The notes: generated by a model from the sequence alone, not told the origin. Shown: positions 1 to 9,284, counted from the stretch's first letter. The stretch: 64,000 bases of DNA from Microbacterium pullorum (GCF_014836535.1 NZ_JACSQP010000008.1:1-64000), one strand, 5' to 3'. Numbers and translations: made by a program.

Positions 1-198
1 ACAAGTGCACGCTGTTGAGTTCTCAAGGATCGGATGCTCCTGCTACTCAGCCTCTCAGCCTCGCCCGCAGGGCAACTAATCAATTGTCCGGTGTCCACCA
101 GATCGGCGCTTCGCTCGACATGACGTCGGGCAGTGGTCCCTGACCTGGTTCTGTGAACCGGACTCCCCATCGTAGCACGCCCCGGAGGGTGTGTGTAA
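1..198 (-). promoter_or_regulatory. rRNA operon promoter and leader (operon lies left of window)
   Basis: On the minus strand a -35 box TTACAC (198-193) and a -10 box TACGAT (174-169), 18 bp apart, predict a start near 162. The transcript would begin with a small hairpin (GGTTC/GAACC, 147-159) and reach TTGAGAACTCAACAGCGTGC at about 28-7. That sequence resembles the conserved boxA/processing region that precedes rRNA genes in Microbacteriaceae. No rRNA body is inside the window, so 16S is inferred to start just left of position 1. The alternative is another rRNA spacer, but the strong promoter argues for the leader. Confidence 0.6.
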
Positions 199-422
199 GA
201 GGTGGGGGGTTGTCGGCTACTTGAGGGGAGCGGGGCGTCTCAGCCTCTCCGCTGTCCCTGTGGGGCCAACAAGAAAAAGAATACGTGGATCCCGGGCACC
301 CGGCAAATCGGGCCCACCTCCCGGGCGTGTCGCGCCCCTGTCCCCCGTGATCACGCGGGTCCACGCCCCTCCCGGCGCGCCCACTCCTCCCCTGCGCACC
401 ACCTCCCCCGCACCCCGCCAGC

Positions 423-590
423 GCACAACGTCGCCAATCCGCATCACCCCGGCACGGGCGACCACGCACAACGTCGCCAATCCAGTCCCCTGGACAGTTC
501 CCCCCGCATCCACACGGCGGTCCAGCTTCGGAATGGCGACGTTGTGCAGCTGGTGCCAGGTGTGGGGTCGCCGGATTGGCGACGTTGTGC
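423..590. repeat. Four 18-bp motifs as two inverted tandem pairs
   Basis: The motif GCACAACGTCGCCAATCC occurs at 423-440 and 466-483. Its reverse complement occurs at 530-547 (one mismatch) and 573-590. Copies in each pair are exactly 43 bp apart, so the set is symmetric about position 506-507, and CTGGAC/GTCCAG (490-495/520-525) can pair in the centre. The 25-bp spacers are conserved in length but not in sequence. The stretch 199-632 holds no gene I can support; this element is its only structure. It may be a regulator array, a recombination site or a REP-like element. Confidence 0.75.
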
Positions 591-632
591 ACGCGGCAGC
601 CCGCGACCCGGGCGACCCGGGCACCCGCGCGC

Positions 633-2141
633 TCAGCGCGGGGCCGGCACGGTGGGGCGGAGGAACACCACCGCGACGATGCCGAGCAGGATCACCCCGG
701 CCGGGAGCAGCGTCGCCTGGGCCATGGCCGCGGCGAACCCTGCTGCCACCTCGGCCGGCACCGCCCCGCCGCCGCCGTCGCCGGCGACCATTCCCGGGAC
801 GTTCGCCTCGAGGCGCCCCTGCATGACGGCGGCTATCGCGGCCGAACCGAGGACCGAGCCGATCGTGCGCATCGTGTTGTACACGCCGGAGCCGGCGCCG
901 GCCCGTCGCGGCGCGAGATTGCGCGTGGCCGTCGTCGCCAACGGCCCCCACAGTCCGGCCTGCCCGGCGCCCATGAGAGCAGAGGGCAGCAGGAACATCC
1001 AGATGGGGGTGTCGAGGTTCATGAGCGCCGCGTACCAGACGAGCGCCGCCGAGACCGCGATCATCCCGGGTACGAGCAGCCGCCGCGGGTCGGTGCGATC
1101 GAGCAGCCGCCCGGCCAAGGGGGACAGGATGCCGGCGGCGAGCGCCATCGGCACGAGCACCAGGGCCGCCTGGGTGGGGGTGAGTCCGCGGGCGAGCTGC
1201 AGGAAGAACATGAACGGCAGCGACATGCTCGCCGCCATGAAGCCGACAGTGGTGATGCCGATGCCCGCGATCGCGAAGTTGCGGTCGCGGAAGAGGTCCA
1301 TCGGCACGAGCGGCTCACTGCGCGTGCGCGCCTGCTGCCAGATGAACAGCCCGAGCACGGCGATGCCCGCGACGAGCAGCATCCACACCGTCACCGGCCC
1401 CCAGATGACGCCCCAGTCGTAGTGCTCCGCCTCCTGCAGCGCGAACACGATGAGGAAAAGCGCTGCGGCGCTGAGGAAGACGCCCACCATGTCGAACCGG
1501 TGCGGGTGCGTCTCGAGCGTGGGCACCAGCATCCACGCCAGCACGAACCCGATGACGCCGACCGGGAGGTTGACGAAGAAGATCCATTCCCATCCCCACG
1601 CATCCACGAGCAGCCCGCCCGCGAGAGGGCCGACGAGCATCGCGACGCCGGAGGTCGCGCCCCACAGCCCCATCGCGGCGCCCCGACGGTCGGCGGGGAA
1701 CGTGCGCGTGATCACCGCCATCGTCTGCGGCGTCATGAGCGCGGCACCCAACCCCTGCACCGCGCGGAAGGCGATGAGGGCACCGAGCGTGGGTGAGAGC
1801 CCGCACCCGAGTGAGGCGAGGGTGAACACCGCCAGACCGATCAGGTAGATGTTCTTCGGTCCGAACCTGTCGCCCAGGCGGCCGGTCAGCAGCAGCGGCA
1901 CCGCGTACGCGAGCAGGTAGGCGCTCGTGACCCACACGACATTGTCGAGGTTGCCCGTGGCGGGGTCGAGCGCCGCTTTGATCGCGGGGTTGGCGACCGA
2001 GACGATCGTGGTGTCCACCAGGATCATGAAGAACCCGATGACCAGCGCCCAGAGGGCCGGCCACGGTCCGCGTTCGCGGGTGGATGCCGCGGGGCGCTGC
2101 GCCGGGGCTGCGCGCCGCGCGCGGGTGTCGGGTTCGGTCAC
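633..2141 (-). CDS. MFS drug/solute exporter, DHA2 (EmrB/QacA) family
   Basis: A proton-driven exporter of the 14-helix DHA2 branch, acting in the cytoplasmic membrane. The sequence shows a polar N-terminus of about 30 residues, then alternating hydrophobic helices with family hallmarks: FMILVDTTIVSVANPAI in helix 1, TGRLGDRFGPKN in the 2-3 loop, and GPLAGGLLVDAWGWEWIFFVN in the helix 5-6 region. The GTG at 2141 is preferred because GGAAGG lies 8 bases upstream; an in-frame ATG at 2159 lacks such a site. At about 502 residues the length is normal. It stands alone with no adjacent TetR/MarR gene, so the substrate cannot be named. Confidence 0.88.
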   Translation of the reverse strand: MTEPDTRARRAAPAQRPAASTRERGPWPALWALVIGFFMILVDTTIVSVANPAIKAALDPATGNLDNVVWVTSAYLLAYAVPLLLTGRLGDRFGPKNIYLIGLAVFTLASLGCGLSPTLGALIAFRAVQGLGAALMTPQTMAVITRTFPADRRGAAMGLWGATSGVAMLVGPLAGGLLVDAWGWEWIFFVNLPVGVIGFVLAWMLVPTLETHPHRFDMVGVFLSAAALFLIVFALQEAEHYDWGVIWGPVTVWMLLVAGIAVLGLFIWQQARTRSEPLVPMDLFRDRNFAIAGIGITTVGFMAASMSLPFMFFLQLARGLTPTQAALVLVPMALAAGILSPLAGRLLDRTDPRRLLVPGMIAVSAALVWYAALMNLDTPIWMFLLPSALMGAGQAGLWGPLATTATRNLAPRRAGAGSGVYNTMRTIGSVLGSAAIAAVMQGRLEANVPGMVAGDGGGGAVPAEVAAGFAAAMAQATLLPAGVILLGIVAVVFLRPTVPAPR

Positions 2142-2263
2142 GGGTTCGCCCTTCCACATCGCGCGGCCATCGTCGTCGTCGGTCCACGGCGCACTCTACG
2201 CCCGGCGCGCACCCACGAGGGCCGCCGGGGCGGGGCCCCGCCGGCACCGTCGATAATGGGCAC

Positions 2264-3193
2264 GTGACCTCCCCCGAGCTGCCCGGCTGGCGACATGTCT
2301 ATTCCGGCAAGGTGCGTGACCTCTACGTACCGGACGCCGCAACGAGCGACGAGGCGGTGGCCGACCGCATGCTCGTTGTCGCCAGCGACCGCGTCAGCGC
2401 GTTCGACTTCGTACTGGAGCCCGGCATCCCGGGCAAGGGCGTGCTGCTCACGACGCTGAGTCTGTGGTGGTTCGACCAGCTTGCCGGCGGCGACGGCGGG
2501 CGCGGCATCCCGAACCACCTCGCCGCGAACGTCGTGCTGGGCGACGACGACGAACCACACCCGCTCGTCCCGGAGGCCGTGGCGGGACGGGCGATGGTGG
2601 TGCGCTCGCTCGAGATGCTCCCCGTCGAGTGCGTGGTGCGCGGCTACCTGACCGGGTCGGGGTGGGCCGAGTACCAGGCCTCCGGCACGGTGTGCGGCAT
2701 CCCTCTGCCGGCCGGCCTCGGCGACGGCGACCGGCTGCCCGAGCCGCTCTTCACCCCCGCGTACAAGGCACCGATGGGCGAGCACGACGAGAACATCTCG
2801 TTCGCGCAGACCATCGACCTCGTCGGGGCGGAGCGTGCGCACGAACTGCGCGACACCTCGCTGGAGATCTACACGCGCGCCACGGCGACCGCCGAGCGCC
2901 ACGGACTGATCCTCGCCGACACGAAGTTCGAGTTCGGACTCGACGATGGGGGCGAACTCACCCTCGCCGACGAAGTGCTCACGAGCGACTCCTCGCGCTA
3001 TTGGGATGCCGCGGCCTGGCAGACCGGCACGACCCCCGCCGCGCGGATGGCGTCGTTCGACAAGCAGATCGTGCGCGACTGGCTGGCGGCGAACTGGGAC
3101 AAGCGGGGCACGCCGCCGCCGCTTCCCGCCGACATCGTCGAGCGCACGGCCGACCGCTACCGGGAGCTGCTGCAGCGACTCACCGAACGTTGA
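2264..3193 (+). CDS. purC: Phosphoribosylaminoimidazole-succinocarboxamide (SAICAR) synthase
   Basis: Joins CAIR and aspartate using ATP in purine synthesis, in the cytoplasm. The 309 residues start with the family signature YSGKVRDLY, and carry RVSAFD, the GSGWAEY segment, DTKFEFG and EVLTSDSSRYW near the C-terminus. The GTG at 2264 is chosen because the conserved core begins about 10 residues later. A -10 box GATAAT (2252-2257) ends 6 bases before it, so the mRNA is probably leaderless. The longer in-frame reading from 2084 is an unrelated Arg/Pro-rich extension. No other pur gene is adjacent; the next are purS-purQ at 10.9 kb. Confidence 0.95.
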   Translation: MTSPELPGWRHVYSGKVRDLYVPDAATSDEAVADRMLVVASDRVSAFDFVLEPGIPGKGVLLTTLSLWWFDQLAGGDGGRGIPNHLAANVVLGDDDEPHPLVPEAVAGRAMVVRSLEMLPVECVVRGYLTGSGWAEYQASGTVCGIPLPAGLGDGDRLPEPLFTPAYKAPMGEHDENISFAQTIDLVGAERAHELRDTSLEIYTRATATAERHGLILADTKFEFGLDDGGELTLADEVLTSDSSRYWDAAAWQTGTTPAARMASFDKQIVRDWLAANWDKRGTPPPLPADIVERTADRYRELLQRLTER

Positions 3194-3276
3194 CCGCACC
3201 CGGCGGTTCCTCTCAGACTCCTCACAGATAATCTGAGTCCAGATACTTCCCCTGTACTTCCTACCCGAGGAGTCCT

Positions 3277-4620
3277 ATGGCCATCTGGCGCCTGCACGGT
3301 GACGGCCGTCATGTCGAACGCGGAGCCGTCGTCAAACCCGAGGAACGTCTGAGCTGGGGCGCCACCATCGCCATCGGCGCGCAGCACGTCGTCGCGATGT
3401 TCGGTGCGACGTTCCTGGTTCCGATCCTCACCGGCTTCCCGGTGTCGACGACCCTGCTGTTCTCGGGACTCGGCACCCTGCTGTTCCTGCTCATCACCAA
3501 GAACCGCCTCCCCAGCTACCTGGGATCGTCGTTCGCGTTCATCGCACCGATCACCGCGCTCAACGCCGGCGGCCCGCTGACGACCGCCACCCAGCTCACC
3601 CAGGCGCTGGTCGGTGTGTTCGTCGCCGGCGCGCTGCTTGCCGCGGTCGGCTTCATCGTTCAGGCGGTGGGCACCGGCTGGATCGAGAAGCTCATGCCGC
3701 CGGTCGTCGCCGGTGCGATCGTCGCGCTGATCGGCTTCAACCTCGCCCCGGCGGCGTGGAACAACTTCCAACTGCAGCCGGAACTCGCCACCGTCACCCT
3801 CGTCGCGGTCGTGCTGTTCAGCGTGCTGTTCCGCGGGTTCCTCGGTCGCATCTCGATCTTCCTGGGCGTCATCGTCGGCTACCTCGTGGCCGTCTTCACC
3901 GGACAGATCGACTTCACGACGGTGAACGAGGCCGCGTGGATCGGACTGCCCGAGTTCCACCTCGCCGGTCTCACCGACCCCGCCGCGTGGGCGCTCGTGC
4001 CGATGTTCCTGCCCGTGGTGCTCGTGCTCATCGCGGAGAACGTCGGGCATGTGCGCGGCGTCGCCACCATGACCGAGGACCCCTCCATCAACAAGCACAC
4101 CGGCCGCGCGCTCATCGCCGACGGTGCCGCGACGATGCTCGCCGGCGGCTTCGGCGGCTCGGCGACGACGACCTACGGCGAGAACATCGGCGTCATGGCC
4201 GCCACGCGCGTGTACTCGACGGCGGCCTACTGGGTCGCCGGCATCGTGGCGATGCTGCTGGCCTTCTCGCCCAAGATCGGCGCGCTGTTCAACACGATCC
4301 CGGCCGGCGTGCTGGGTGGCGTGACGACGGCCCTGTACGGCCTCATCGGCGTCATCGGCATCAAGATCTGGGTCGACAACCGCGTGGACTTCTCGCGCCC
4401 GGTGAACCAGTACACCGTGGCGGTGTCGTTCATCATCGCGATCGCCGGCTTCACGATGGACTGGGGCTCGCTGCAGTTCGGTGCGATCGTGCTCGGCACG
4501 GTGGCGGCGCTCGTGATCTACCACGCCGGCAACGCCATCGCCCGCTGGCGTCGCACCGGGGCCGACGACGGCGGCCCGATCCCCGCGGTCGGCCAGCTCG
4601 GCGGCGACCCGCAGGACTGA
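3277..4620 (+). CDS. uraA: Uracil/nucleobase permease, NCS2 (UraA) family
   Basis: Proton-coupled nucleobase uptake through the cytoplasmic membrane. The 447-residue protein has about 14 hydrophobic segments. It keeps the two acidic substrate-site motifs of UraA-type carriers: LIAENVGHVRG near residue 248 and TTYGENIGVMAATRVYS near residue 300. The ATG at 3277 has GAGGAG 6 bases upstream. A possible -10 box GATAAT lies at 3227-3232 in a short upstream region that also holds a GACTC/GAGTC inverted repeat. Uracil is the likeliest substrate; xanthine or other bases cannot be excluded. The gene ends before palindrome 4650-4716. Confidence 0.9.
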   Translation: MAIWRLHGDGRHVERGAVVKPEERLSWGATIAIGAQHVVAMFGATFLVPILTGFPVSTTLLFSGLGTLLFLLITKNRLPSYLGSSFAFIAPITALNAGGPLTTATQLTQALVGVFVAGALLAAVGFIVQAVGTGWIEKLMPPVVAGAIVALIGFNLAPAAWNNFQLQPELATVTLVAVVLFSVLFRGFLGRISIFLGVIVGYLVAVFTGQIDFTTVNEAAWIGLPEFHLAGLTDPAAWALVPMFLPVVLVLIAENVGHVRGVATMTEDPSINKHTGRALIADGAATMLAGGFGGSATTTYGENIGVMAATRVYSTAAYWVAGIVAMLLAFSPKIGALFNTIPAGVLGGVTTALYGLIGVIGIKIWVDNRVDFSRPVNQYTVAVSFIIAIAGFTMDWGSLQFGAIVLGTVAALVIYHAGNAIARWRRTGADDGGPIPAVGQLGGDPQD

Positions 4621-4649
4621 CCCCGCCCCGCCGCGCGCCGTCTCCACCA

Positions 4650-4716
4650 TGAGACGAATACCGGTGGCCGAGAACCTGGGTATCACCCACGGTCTCGGCC
4701 ACTGGTATTCGTTTCA
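4650..4716. repeat. 67-bp palindrome, GAGAC-N14-GAGAC family, copy A
   Basis: Nearly perfect inverted repeat centred at 4683 between the convergent ends of the uracil permease and cebR. The left arm has GAGAC at 4651 and GAGA at 4670; the right arm mirrors this as GTCTC and GTTTC. The centre is TGGGT-ATC-ACCCA. Copies B (27220-27286) and C (61033-61099) share the same period and centre distances. It may work as a bidirectional terminator, but no T-run follows on either strand. Confidence 0.8.
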
Positions 4717-4762
4717 GCGCGGGGAAGGCGGTGACGCGACGCGGCGCGGCGGCGGCGGGGGG

Positions 4763-5776
4763 TCAGGCGGAGTCGCGGACGATCAGCTCGGTGGCGAGCA
4801 TCGTCACGTGCTGCGGACGACCGCCACGCAGCAGCTCCAGCAGGATCGAGGCCATGTGCTCGCCCTGTTCGTGCGAGGGCTGGCGCACCGTCGTGAGCGC
4901 GGGGGTCACCGCCGTCGCGACGGGAGAGTCGTCGAAACCGACGATCCCGACGTCCTGCGGCACCCGGATGCCGGCCCGCGCGAGGGTCGCGAGCGCTCCC
5001 CGGGCCATGAGGTCGCTGGCGACGAACAGACCGTCGAACTCCACGCCCGCCTCGAGCATGCGCTCCAGCGCCCGCGCGCCGCCCTCGGCCGTGAAGTTGC
5101 CGTCCTCGACCGCGACCTCTTCGAGGCCCGCCGCGGCGAGCGCATCGCGGTACCCCTGCAGACGGTCCACGCCCGCGGGCATGGTGACGGGCCCCGTGAT
5201 CGACGCGATGCGCCGGCGCCCGCGCTCGATGAGGTGCTGGGTCGCGACGCGACCGCCCTCGACGTTGTCGACGTCGACGTAGTAGTCGTTCTCGCGCTCG
5301 CGCACCGGCCGACCGCCGTAGACGACCGGCACGCTGGCTGCGATGCGGTCGATGAACGTGTCGCTGGTGTGGTGCGAGACGATGACCGCCCCGTCGACGG
5401 CGCCGCTGCGCACGTAGCTCGTGGTCTTGTCGCGCGGATCGTCGTTGGCGAGGATCAGGTTCAGCACGTAGTCCGACCGACTGATGCGCGCGTTGATGCC
5501 CGACACGACCGCCGCGAAGAACGGGTCGCCGAAGAATCTCGTCGTGTCCTCGGGCACCACCAGCGCGATCGCGAGCGTCTGCCTGCTCGCCAGCGACCGG
5601 GCCGCCCGGTTGGGGACGTAGTTCAGTTCGGTGATCGCGCGGTTGACCGCCTCCAGCGCGGTGGGGCTGACGGCGGTCGACCCGTTGACGACGCGCGACA
5701 CCGTCGAACGTGACACGCCGGCGGCGGCGGCGACCTCTTCGATCGTCACCGCACCGCGCAGTTCGTCGATGCTCAT
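4763..5776 (-). CDS. cebR: LacI-family cellobiose operon repressor, CebR type
   Basis: DNA-binding repressor, 337 residues. An N-terminal helix-turn-helix (IEEVAAAAGVSRSTVSRVVN, about residues 10-30) is followed by a hinge and a periplasmic-binding-like sugar domain ending in the VGFDDSPVA segment typical of LacI. The ATG at 5776 has GGAGGG just upstream. The gene lies 22 bases after the beta-glucosidase stop, last in the operon. The operon promoter has three near-copies of TGGGAGCGCTCCCA, the known Streptomyces CebR operator. This supports CebR identity and feedback control by cellobiose; the ligand itself is inferred from context. Confidence 0.85.
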   Translation of the reverse strand: MSIDELRGAVTIEEVAAAAGVSRSTVSRVVNGSTAVSPTALEAVNRAITELNYVPNRAARSLASRQTLAIALVVPEDTTRFFGDPFFAAVVSGINARISRSDYVLNLILANDDPRDKTTSYVRSGAVDGAVIVSHHTSDTFIDRIAASVPVVYGGRPVRERENDYYVDVDNVEGGRVATQHLIERGRRRIASITGPVTMPAGVDRLQGYRDALAAAGLEEVAVEDGNFTAEGGARALERMLEAGVEFDGLFVASDLMARGALATLARAGIRVPQDVGIVGFDDSPVATAVTPALTTVRQPSHEQGEHMASILLELLRGGRPQHVTMLATELIVRDSA

Positions 5777-5798
5777 GCGCCCTCCGGTGACATCGTGA

Positions 5799-7256
5799 CT
5801 ATCCGGCAGGCGGGACGTCCAGCGCCCGCTCGGCGATGATCCGACTGTACTCGCGACCGCTGTCCTTGACCGACCGCTGCTGGGTGTCGTAGTCGACGTG
5901 CACGATGCCGAAGCGCTTCTCGTATCCCCACGCCCACTCGAAGTTGTCCAGCAGGGACCAGTAGAAGTAGCCGCGCACGTCGACACCGGCATCCTGCGCG
6001 TCGAGGATCGCCCCCAGGTGCACCCGCACGAACTCGGCGCGGTCGGCGTCGTGCACGCGCACCTCGCCGTCCTCGACCACGGCGACGTCGTCGTAGGCGG
6101 CGCCGTTCTCGGTGACGTACAGCGGCACCTGCTTCGCGCCGGTGTAGTCCTCCTGCACACGCACGAGCAGGCGGGTGAGGCCCTCGGGCTGCACCTCCCA
6201 GTGCATGGTGGTGCGCGGGAGGCCTCGGTCGTGCCAGTGGATGCGATCGTGCGACGGGAACGGCGACGAAGCGGGCCGGTCGGTCGGGGCGTCGCCACCG
6301 GTGACGGGCACCGCGGGCGCGCTGCCGCCGACGAACTCGCCGTGGTAGTAATTCACGCCGAGGGCGTCGAGAGGCGTCGCGATGGCTTCGAGGTCGCCGG
6401 GGTGCACCGCCTGCTCGAACGCCGCGATCGCCTCGGCATCCACCGCGCGGATGTCCTCGACGATGTCGGCGGGGTAGGCCGCGCGGAAGATCGGGTCGAG
6501 GAACCACCGGTTGAACTGGCCGTCGATGCGACGGGCGGCGTCGAGGTCGGCGGGGTCCGTCGGATCCACCGGGTCTGCCACCGTCAGGTTGAGGGTGATC
6601 CCCAGCTGCAGGCCCGAATCGCGCGCCCGCAGCTCCCGCACGGCCTGGCCGTGTGCGAGCAGCAGGTGGTGTGCGGCCAGCACACCCTCGCGCACGCTCT
6701 CGTGCCCGGGGGCGTGGATGCCGGCGGTGTAGCTGAGGAACGACGAGCACCACGGCTCGTTGAGCGTCGTCCAGGCCTGCACGCGGTCGCCCAGCGCCTC
6801 GTGCATGTCCAGGGCGTACTCGGTGAACAGGTCCGCGGTATCGCGGTTGGTCCAGCCACCCTTCTCCTGCAGCGCCTGCGGCAGATCCCAGTGGTAGAGG
6901 GTCAGCCACGGCATGATGCCGGCATCGAGCAGCTCGTCGGTCAGCCGCTTGTAGAAGTCCACGCCCTTCGGGTTGAGCGCTCCGCCGTCGGGCCGCACGC
7001 GCGACCACGAGGTGGAGAACCGATAGGTCTGCAGCCCCATGCGCTTCATCAGCGCCACATCATCGCCGTAGCGGTGGTAGTGGTCGCAGGCCACGTCACC
7101 GTTGTCGGCGTTGATGACCGCCCCGGGAACGCGGGCGAAGGCATCCCAGATCGAATCCGTGCGGCCGTCCTCGTGGGCGGCCCCCTCGATCTGGTAGGCC
7201 GCGGTGGCGGCCCCGAAGAGGAAGTCGGTGGGGAAGGGGCGGGTACGTGCCGACAT
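5799..7256 (-). CDS. bglC: Family 1 beta-glucosidase, probable intracellular cellobiase
   Basis: Hydrolyses cellobiose and cello-oligosaccharides to glucose in the cytoplasm; no signal peptide is seen. The 485-residue GH1 barrel begins FPTDFLFGAATAAYQIEGA, has the acid/base motif TLNEPW in the middle and the nucleophile motif YVTENGAAY in the C-terminal third, so both catalytic glutamates are present. The ATG at 7256 is preferred because AGGAG lies 9 bases upstream; an in-frame ATG at 7289, 5 bases after the cebG stop, adds 11 residues and is also possible. It is fourth in cebE-F-G-bglC-cebR, as in Streptomyces. Confidence 0.93.
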   Translation of the reverse strand: MSARTRPFPTDFLFGAATAAYQIEGAAHEDGRTDSIWDAFARVPGAVINADNGDVACDHYHRYGDDVALMKRMGLQTYRFSTSWSRVRPDGGALNPKGVDFYKRLTDELLDAGIMPWLTLYHWDLPQALQEKGGWTNRDTADLFTEYALDMHEALGDRVQAWTTLNEPWCSSFLSYTAGIHAPGHESVREGVLAAHHLLLAHGQAVRELRARDSGLQLGITLNLTVADPVDPTDPADLDAARRIDGQFNRWFLDPIFRAAYPADIVEDIRAVDAEAIAAFEQAVHPGDLEAIATPLDALGVNYYHGEFVGGSAPAVPVTGGDAPTDRPASSPFPSHDRIHWHDRGLPRTTMHWEVQPEGLTRLLVRVQEDYTGAKQVPLYVTENGAAYDDVAVVEDGEVRVHDADRAEFVRVHLGAILDAQDAGVDVRGYFYWSLLDNFEWAWGYEKRFGIVHVDYDTQQRSVKDSGREYSRIIAERALDVPPAG

Positions 7257-7294
7257 GCGGACGGACTCCTCTCGTGTGATGGTGCTCATGATCG

Positions 7295-8209
7295 TCAACC
7301 CTTGACTGCGCCGGCCATGATGCCGCTGACCAGCTGCTTGCCCGCGAAGATGAACAGCAGCAGGAGCGGAATCGTGGCGAGCACGACCCCGGCGAGCACG
7401 ATGGAGTAGTCGACGAAGTAGTTCGACTGCAACAGCGACAACGCCACCGGCAGCGTGGGGTTCTGCCGATCGAGCACGATGAAGGGCCAGAAGAAATTGT
7501 TCCATGCGCCCACGAAGGTGAAGAGGAACAACATGGCAGCGGCGGGGCGGGCGGCGGTGACGCCGACGGTCCAGAAGGTGCGGATCATCGACGCGCCGTC
7601 GACACGGGCGGCTTCGATGAGCTCATCAGGCACGGCCTGCTGCAGGTACTGCGTCATCCAGAACACCCCGAAGGCGCTCGTGAGGGCCGGGATGATGATC
7701 GCACCGATCTCGCCCGTCCAGCCGAGGTCGGCGAACAGGATGTACAGCGGCACCACCCCCAGCTGCTGCGGCACGGCCATCGTGGCCACGACGAACACCA
7801 GCAGCGCCGGCCCACCGAGGAAGCGCAGTTTGGCGAACGCCCAGCCGGCGAGGGTCGAGGTGATGACCACAGCCGAGGCGATGATGAACGAGCTGTAGAT
7901 CGAGTTCCACAGCGCCGGCCAGAAGTTCACCGCCGGGTTGGTCACGACCGACAGGGCGTTGTCGATGAAGTTGCCGCCCGGGACCCACGGGAAGTCCCCG
8001 CGCAGCGTCGTGGCATCGCCGGAGCCGATGATGAACGACCAGTACAGCGGGAAGACCGCCGAGAGGAAGACGACGCCGAGGGTCGCGTAGGCCCAGAATC
8101 CGGGGCGGGTACCGCGGATGCGGATCGCCTTGGCGCCGCGGCGGCGTGCGCGGGCGTTCGCGATGCCGGACTCGGCGATCGCGAGGGGCGGAGGGGTGCC
8201 GATGCTCAT
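7295..8209 (-). CDS. cebG: Cellobiose ABC transporter permease, MalG type
   Basis: Inner-membrane component of a CUT1-class sugar importer, 304 residues. A basic N-terminal region of about 35 residues precedes six hydrophobic segments. The EAA loop that docks the ATPase is present as ELIEAARVDGASMIRTFWTV before the last two helices. Its start overlaps the cebF stop by 4 bases (ATGA), indicating translational coupling. No ATPase gene lies in the operon. Streptomyces CebEFG uses the shared ATPase MsiK encoded elsewhere, and the same is inferred here. Confidence 0.9.
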   Translation of the reverse strand: MSIGTPPPLAIAESGIANARARRRGAKAIRIRGTRPGFWAYATLGVVFLSAVFPLYWSFIIGSGDATTLRGDFPWVPGGNFIDNALSVVTNPAVNFWPALWNSIYSSFIIASAVVITSTLAGWAFAKLRFLGGPALLVFVVATMAVPQQLGVVPLYILFADLGWTGEIGAIIIPALTSAFGVFWMTQYLQQAVPDELIEAARVDGASMIRTFWTVGVTAARPAAAMLFLFTFVGAWNNFFWPFIVLDRQNPTLPVALSLLQSNYFVDYSIVLAGVVLATIPLLLLFIFAGKQLVSGIMAGAVKG

Positions 8210-9261
8210 CGCTGGGACTCCTTGACCTGCTTCTTGGCGGTGCGGGCGGCCTGTTTCTGCTGGCGTTTGCTGAGTTCGGTGCGCAACCCCTCGTCACGCA
8301 CGAAGGTGCGGGTGAGGAGGAGGTTGATCAACCCGATGCCGAGGATGATGATGAACAGGATCCAGGCCATCGCCGCGGCGCGGCCGAAGTTCCACTGCCC
8401 CCAGCCGATGTCGTACAGGTAGAGCGTGATGGTGAGCCACTGCTGACCCGCACCACCGCGACCGTACTGGTCGAACACGCGCGGTTCGTCGAAGATCTGC
8501 AGTCCGCCGATGGTGGAGGTGATGATGACGAAGATCAGGGTGGGCTTGAGCGACGGCATCGTGATGCTGAAGAACTGGCGCAGCGGGCCGGCACCGTCGA
8601 CGGTGGCGGCCTCGTAGTAGTCGCGGTTCACGGCCTGCATGGCCGCCAGCAGGATGAGGGCGTTGTAGCCGACCCAGCGGTAGTTGACCATCGTGGCGAT
8701 GGCGACGTGGCTCCAGAACGGTTCGACGTGCCACGGGATGGCGGAGATGCCGATGAGCTCGAGCCAGCTGTTGATGAGGCCGGACCTGTCGGCGAACATC
8801 GCGTTGAAGATGAGGCCGACGGCGACGGGGGCCACGACATAGGGCACGAGCACGCCCATGCGCCAGAACGTCTTGGCGCGGATGTTGCGGTCGAGCACCG
8901 CGGCGATGAAGATCGCGAGGATCAGCTGCGGGACGCTGGAGAGCACGAAGATGCTGAAGGTGTTGCGCAGCGCCGTCCAGAAATGGGGCTGCGACAGGAT
9001 CCAGATGTACTGGTCGAAACCGACGAACTCGCCGGAGTTGCGGACGAGGTCCCAATCCATGAACGAGATGACGGCGGTGTAGGCGATGGGGAACAGACCC
9101 ACGATCGCGAACATGATGAAGAACGGCGAGATGTAGAGGTACGGCGAGACCTTGAGGTCCCACTTGCTCAGCCGTTGCGAGAACGAGATCACGCGCGGCG
9201 GCCGCGGCGGCTGATCGAATGCCTCGGCGGTCGTCGCCGGGCGGGTGTCGGTAGCGGTCAC
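8206..9261 (-). CDS. cebF: Cellobiose ABC transporter permease, MalF type
   Basis: Partner of CebG in the membrane channel, 351 residues. After a polar N-terminus of about 45 residues come six hydrophobic helices. The EAA loop reads YYEAATVDGAGPLRQFFSI around residue 215. The start is GTG at 9261 with AAAGG close upstream. It lies 83 bases after the binding-protein gene, a gap that contains the strong hairpin 9285-9322. The order (binding protein, MalF-type, MalG-type, beta-glucosidase, LacI) matches the Streptomyces ceb locus. Confidence 0.9.
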   Translation of the reverse strand: MTATDTRPATTAEAFDQPPRPPRVISFSQRLSKWDLKVSPYLYISPFFIMFAIVGLFPIAYTAVISFMDWDLVRNSGEFVGFDQYIWILSQPHFWTALRNTFSIFVLSSVPQLILAIFIAAVLDRNIRAKTFWRMGVLVPYVVAPVAVGLIFNAMFADRSGLINSWLELIGISAIPWHVEPFWSHVAIATMVNYRWVGYNALILLAAMQAVNRDYYEAATVDGAGPLRQFFSITMPSLKPTLIFVIITSTIGGLQIFDEPRVFDQYGRGGAGQQWLTITLYLYDIGWGQWNFGRAAAMAWILFIIILGIGLINLLLTRTFVRDEGLRTELSKRQQKQAARTAKKQVKESQR

Positions 9262-9284
9262 GATCGCCTTTCGTTGTCGACGGT

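Noticed and set aside
423..590. CRISPR array
   Set aside because: Only four copies, two of them inverted, with 18-bp repeats and no cas gene. CRISPR repeats are direct and more numerous.
3194..3276. PyrR-type attenuator before the uracil permease
   Set aside because: The gap is too short for competing terminator and antiterminator folds; only a 5-bp inverted repeat is seen.
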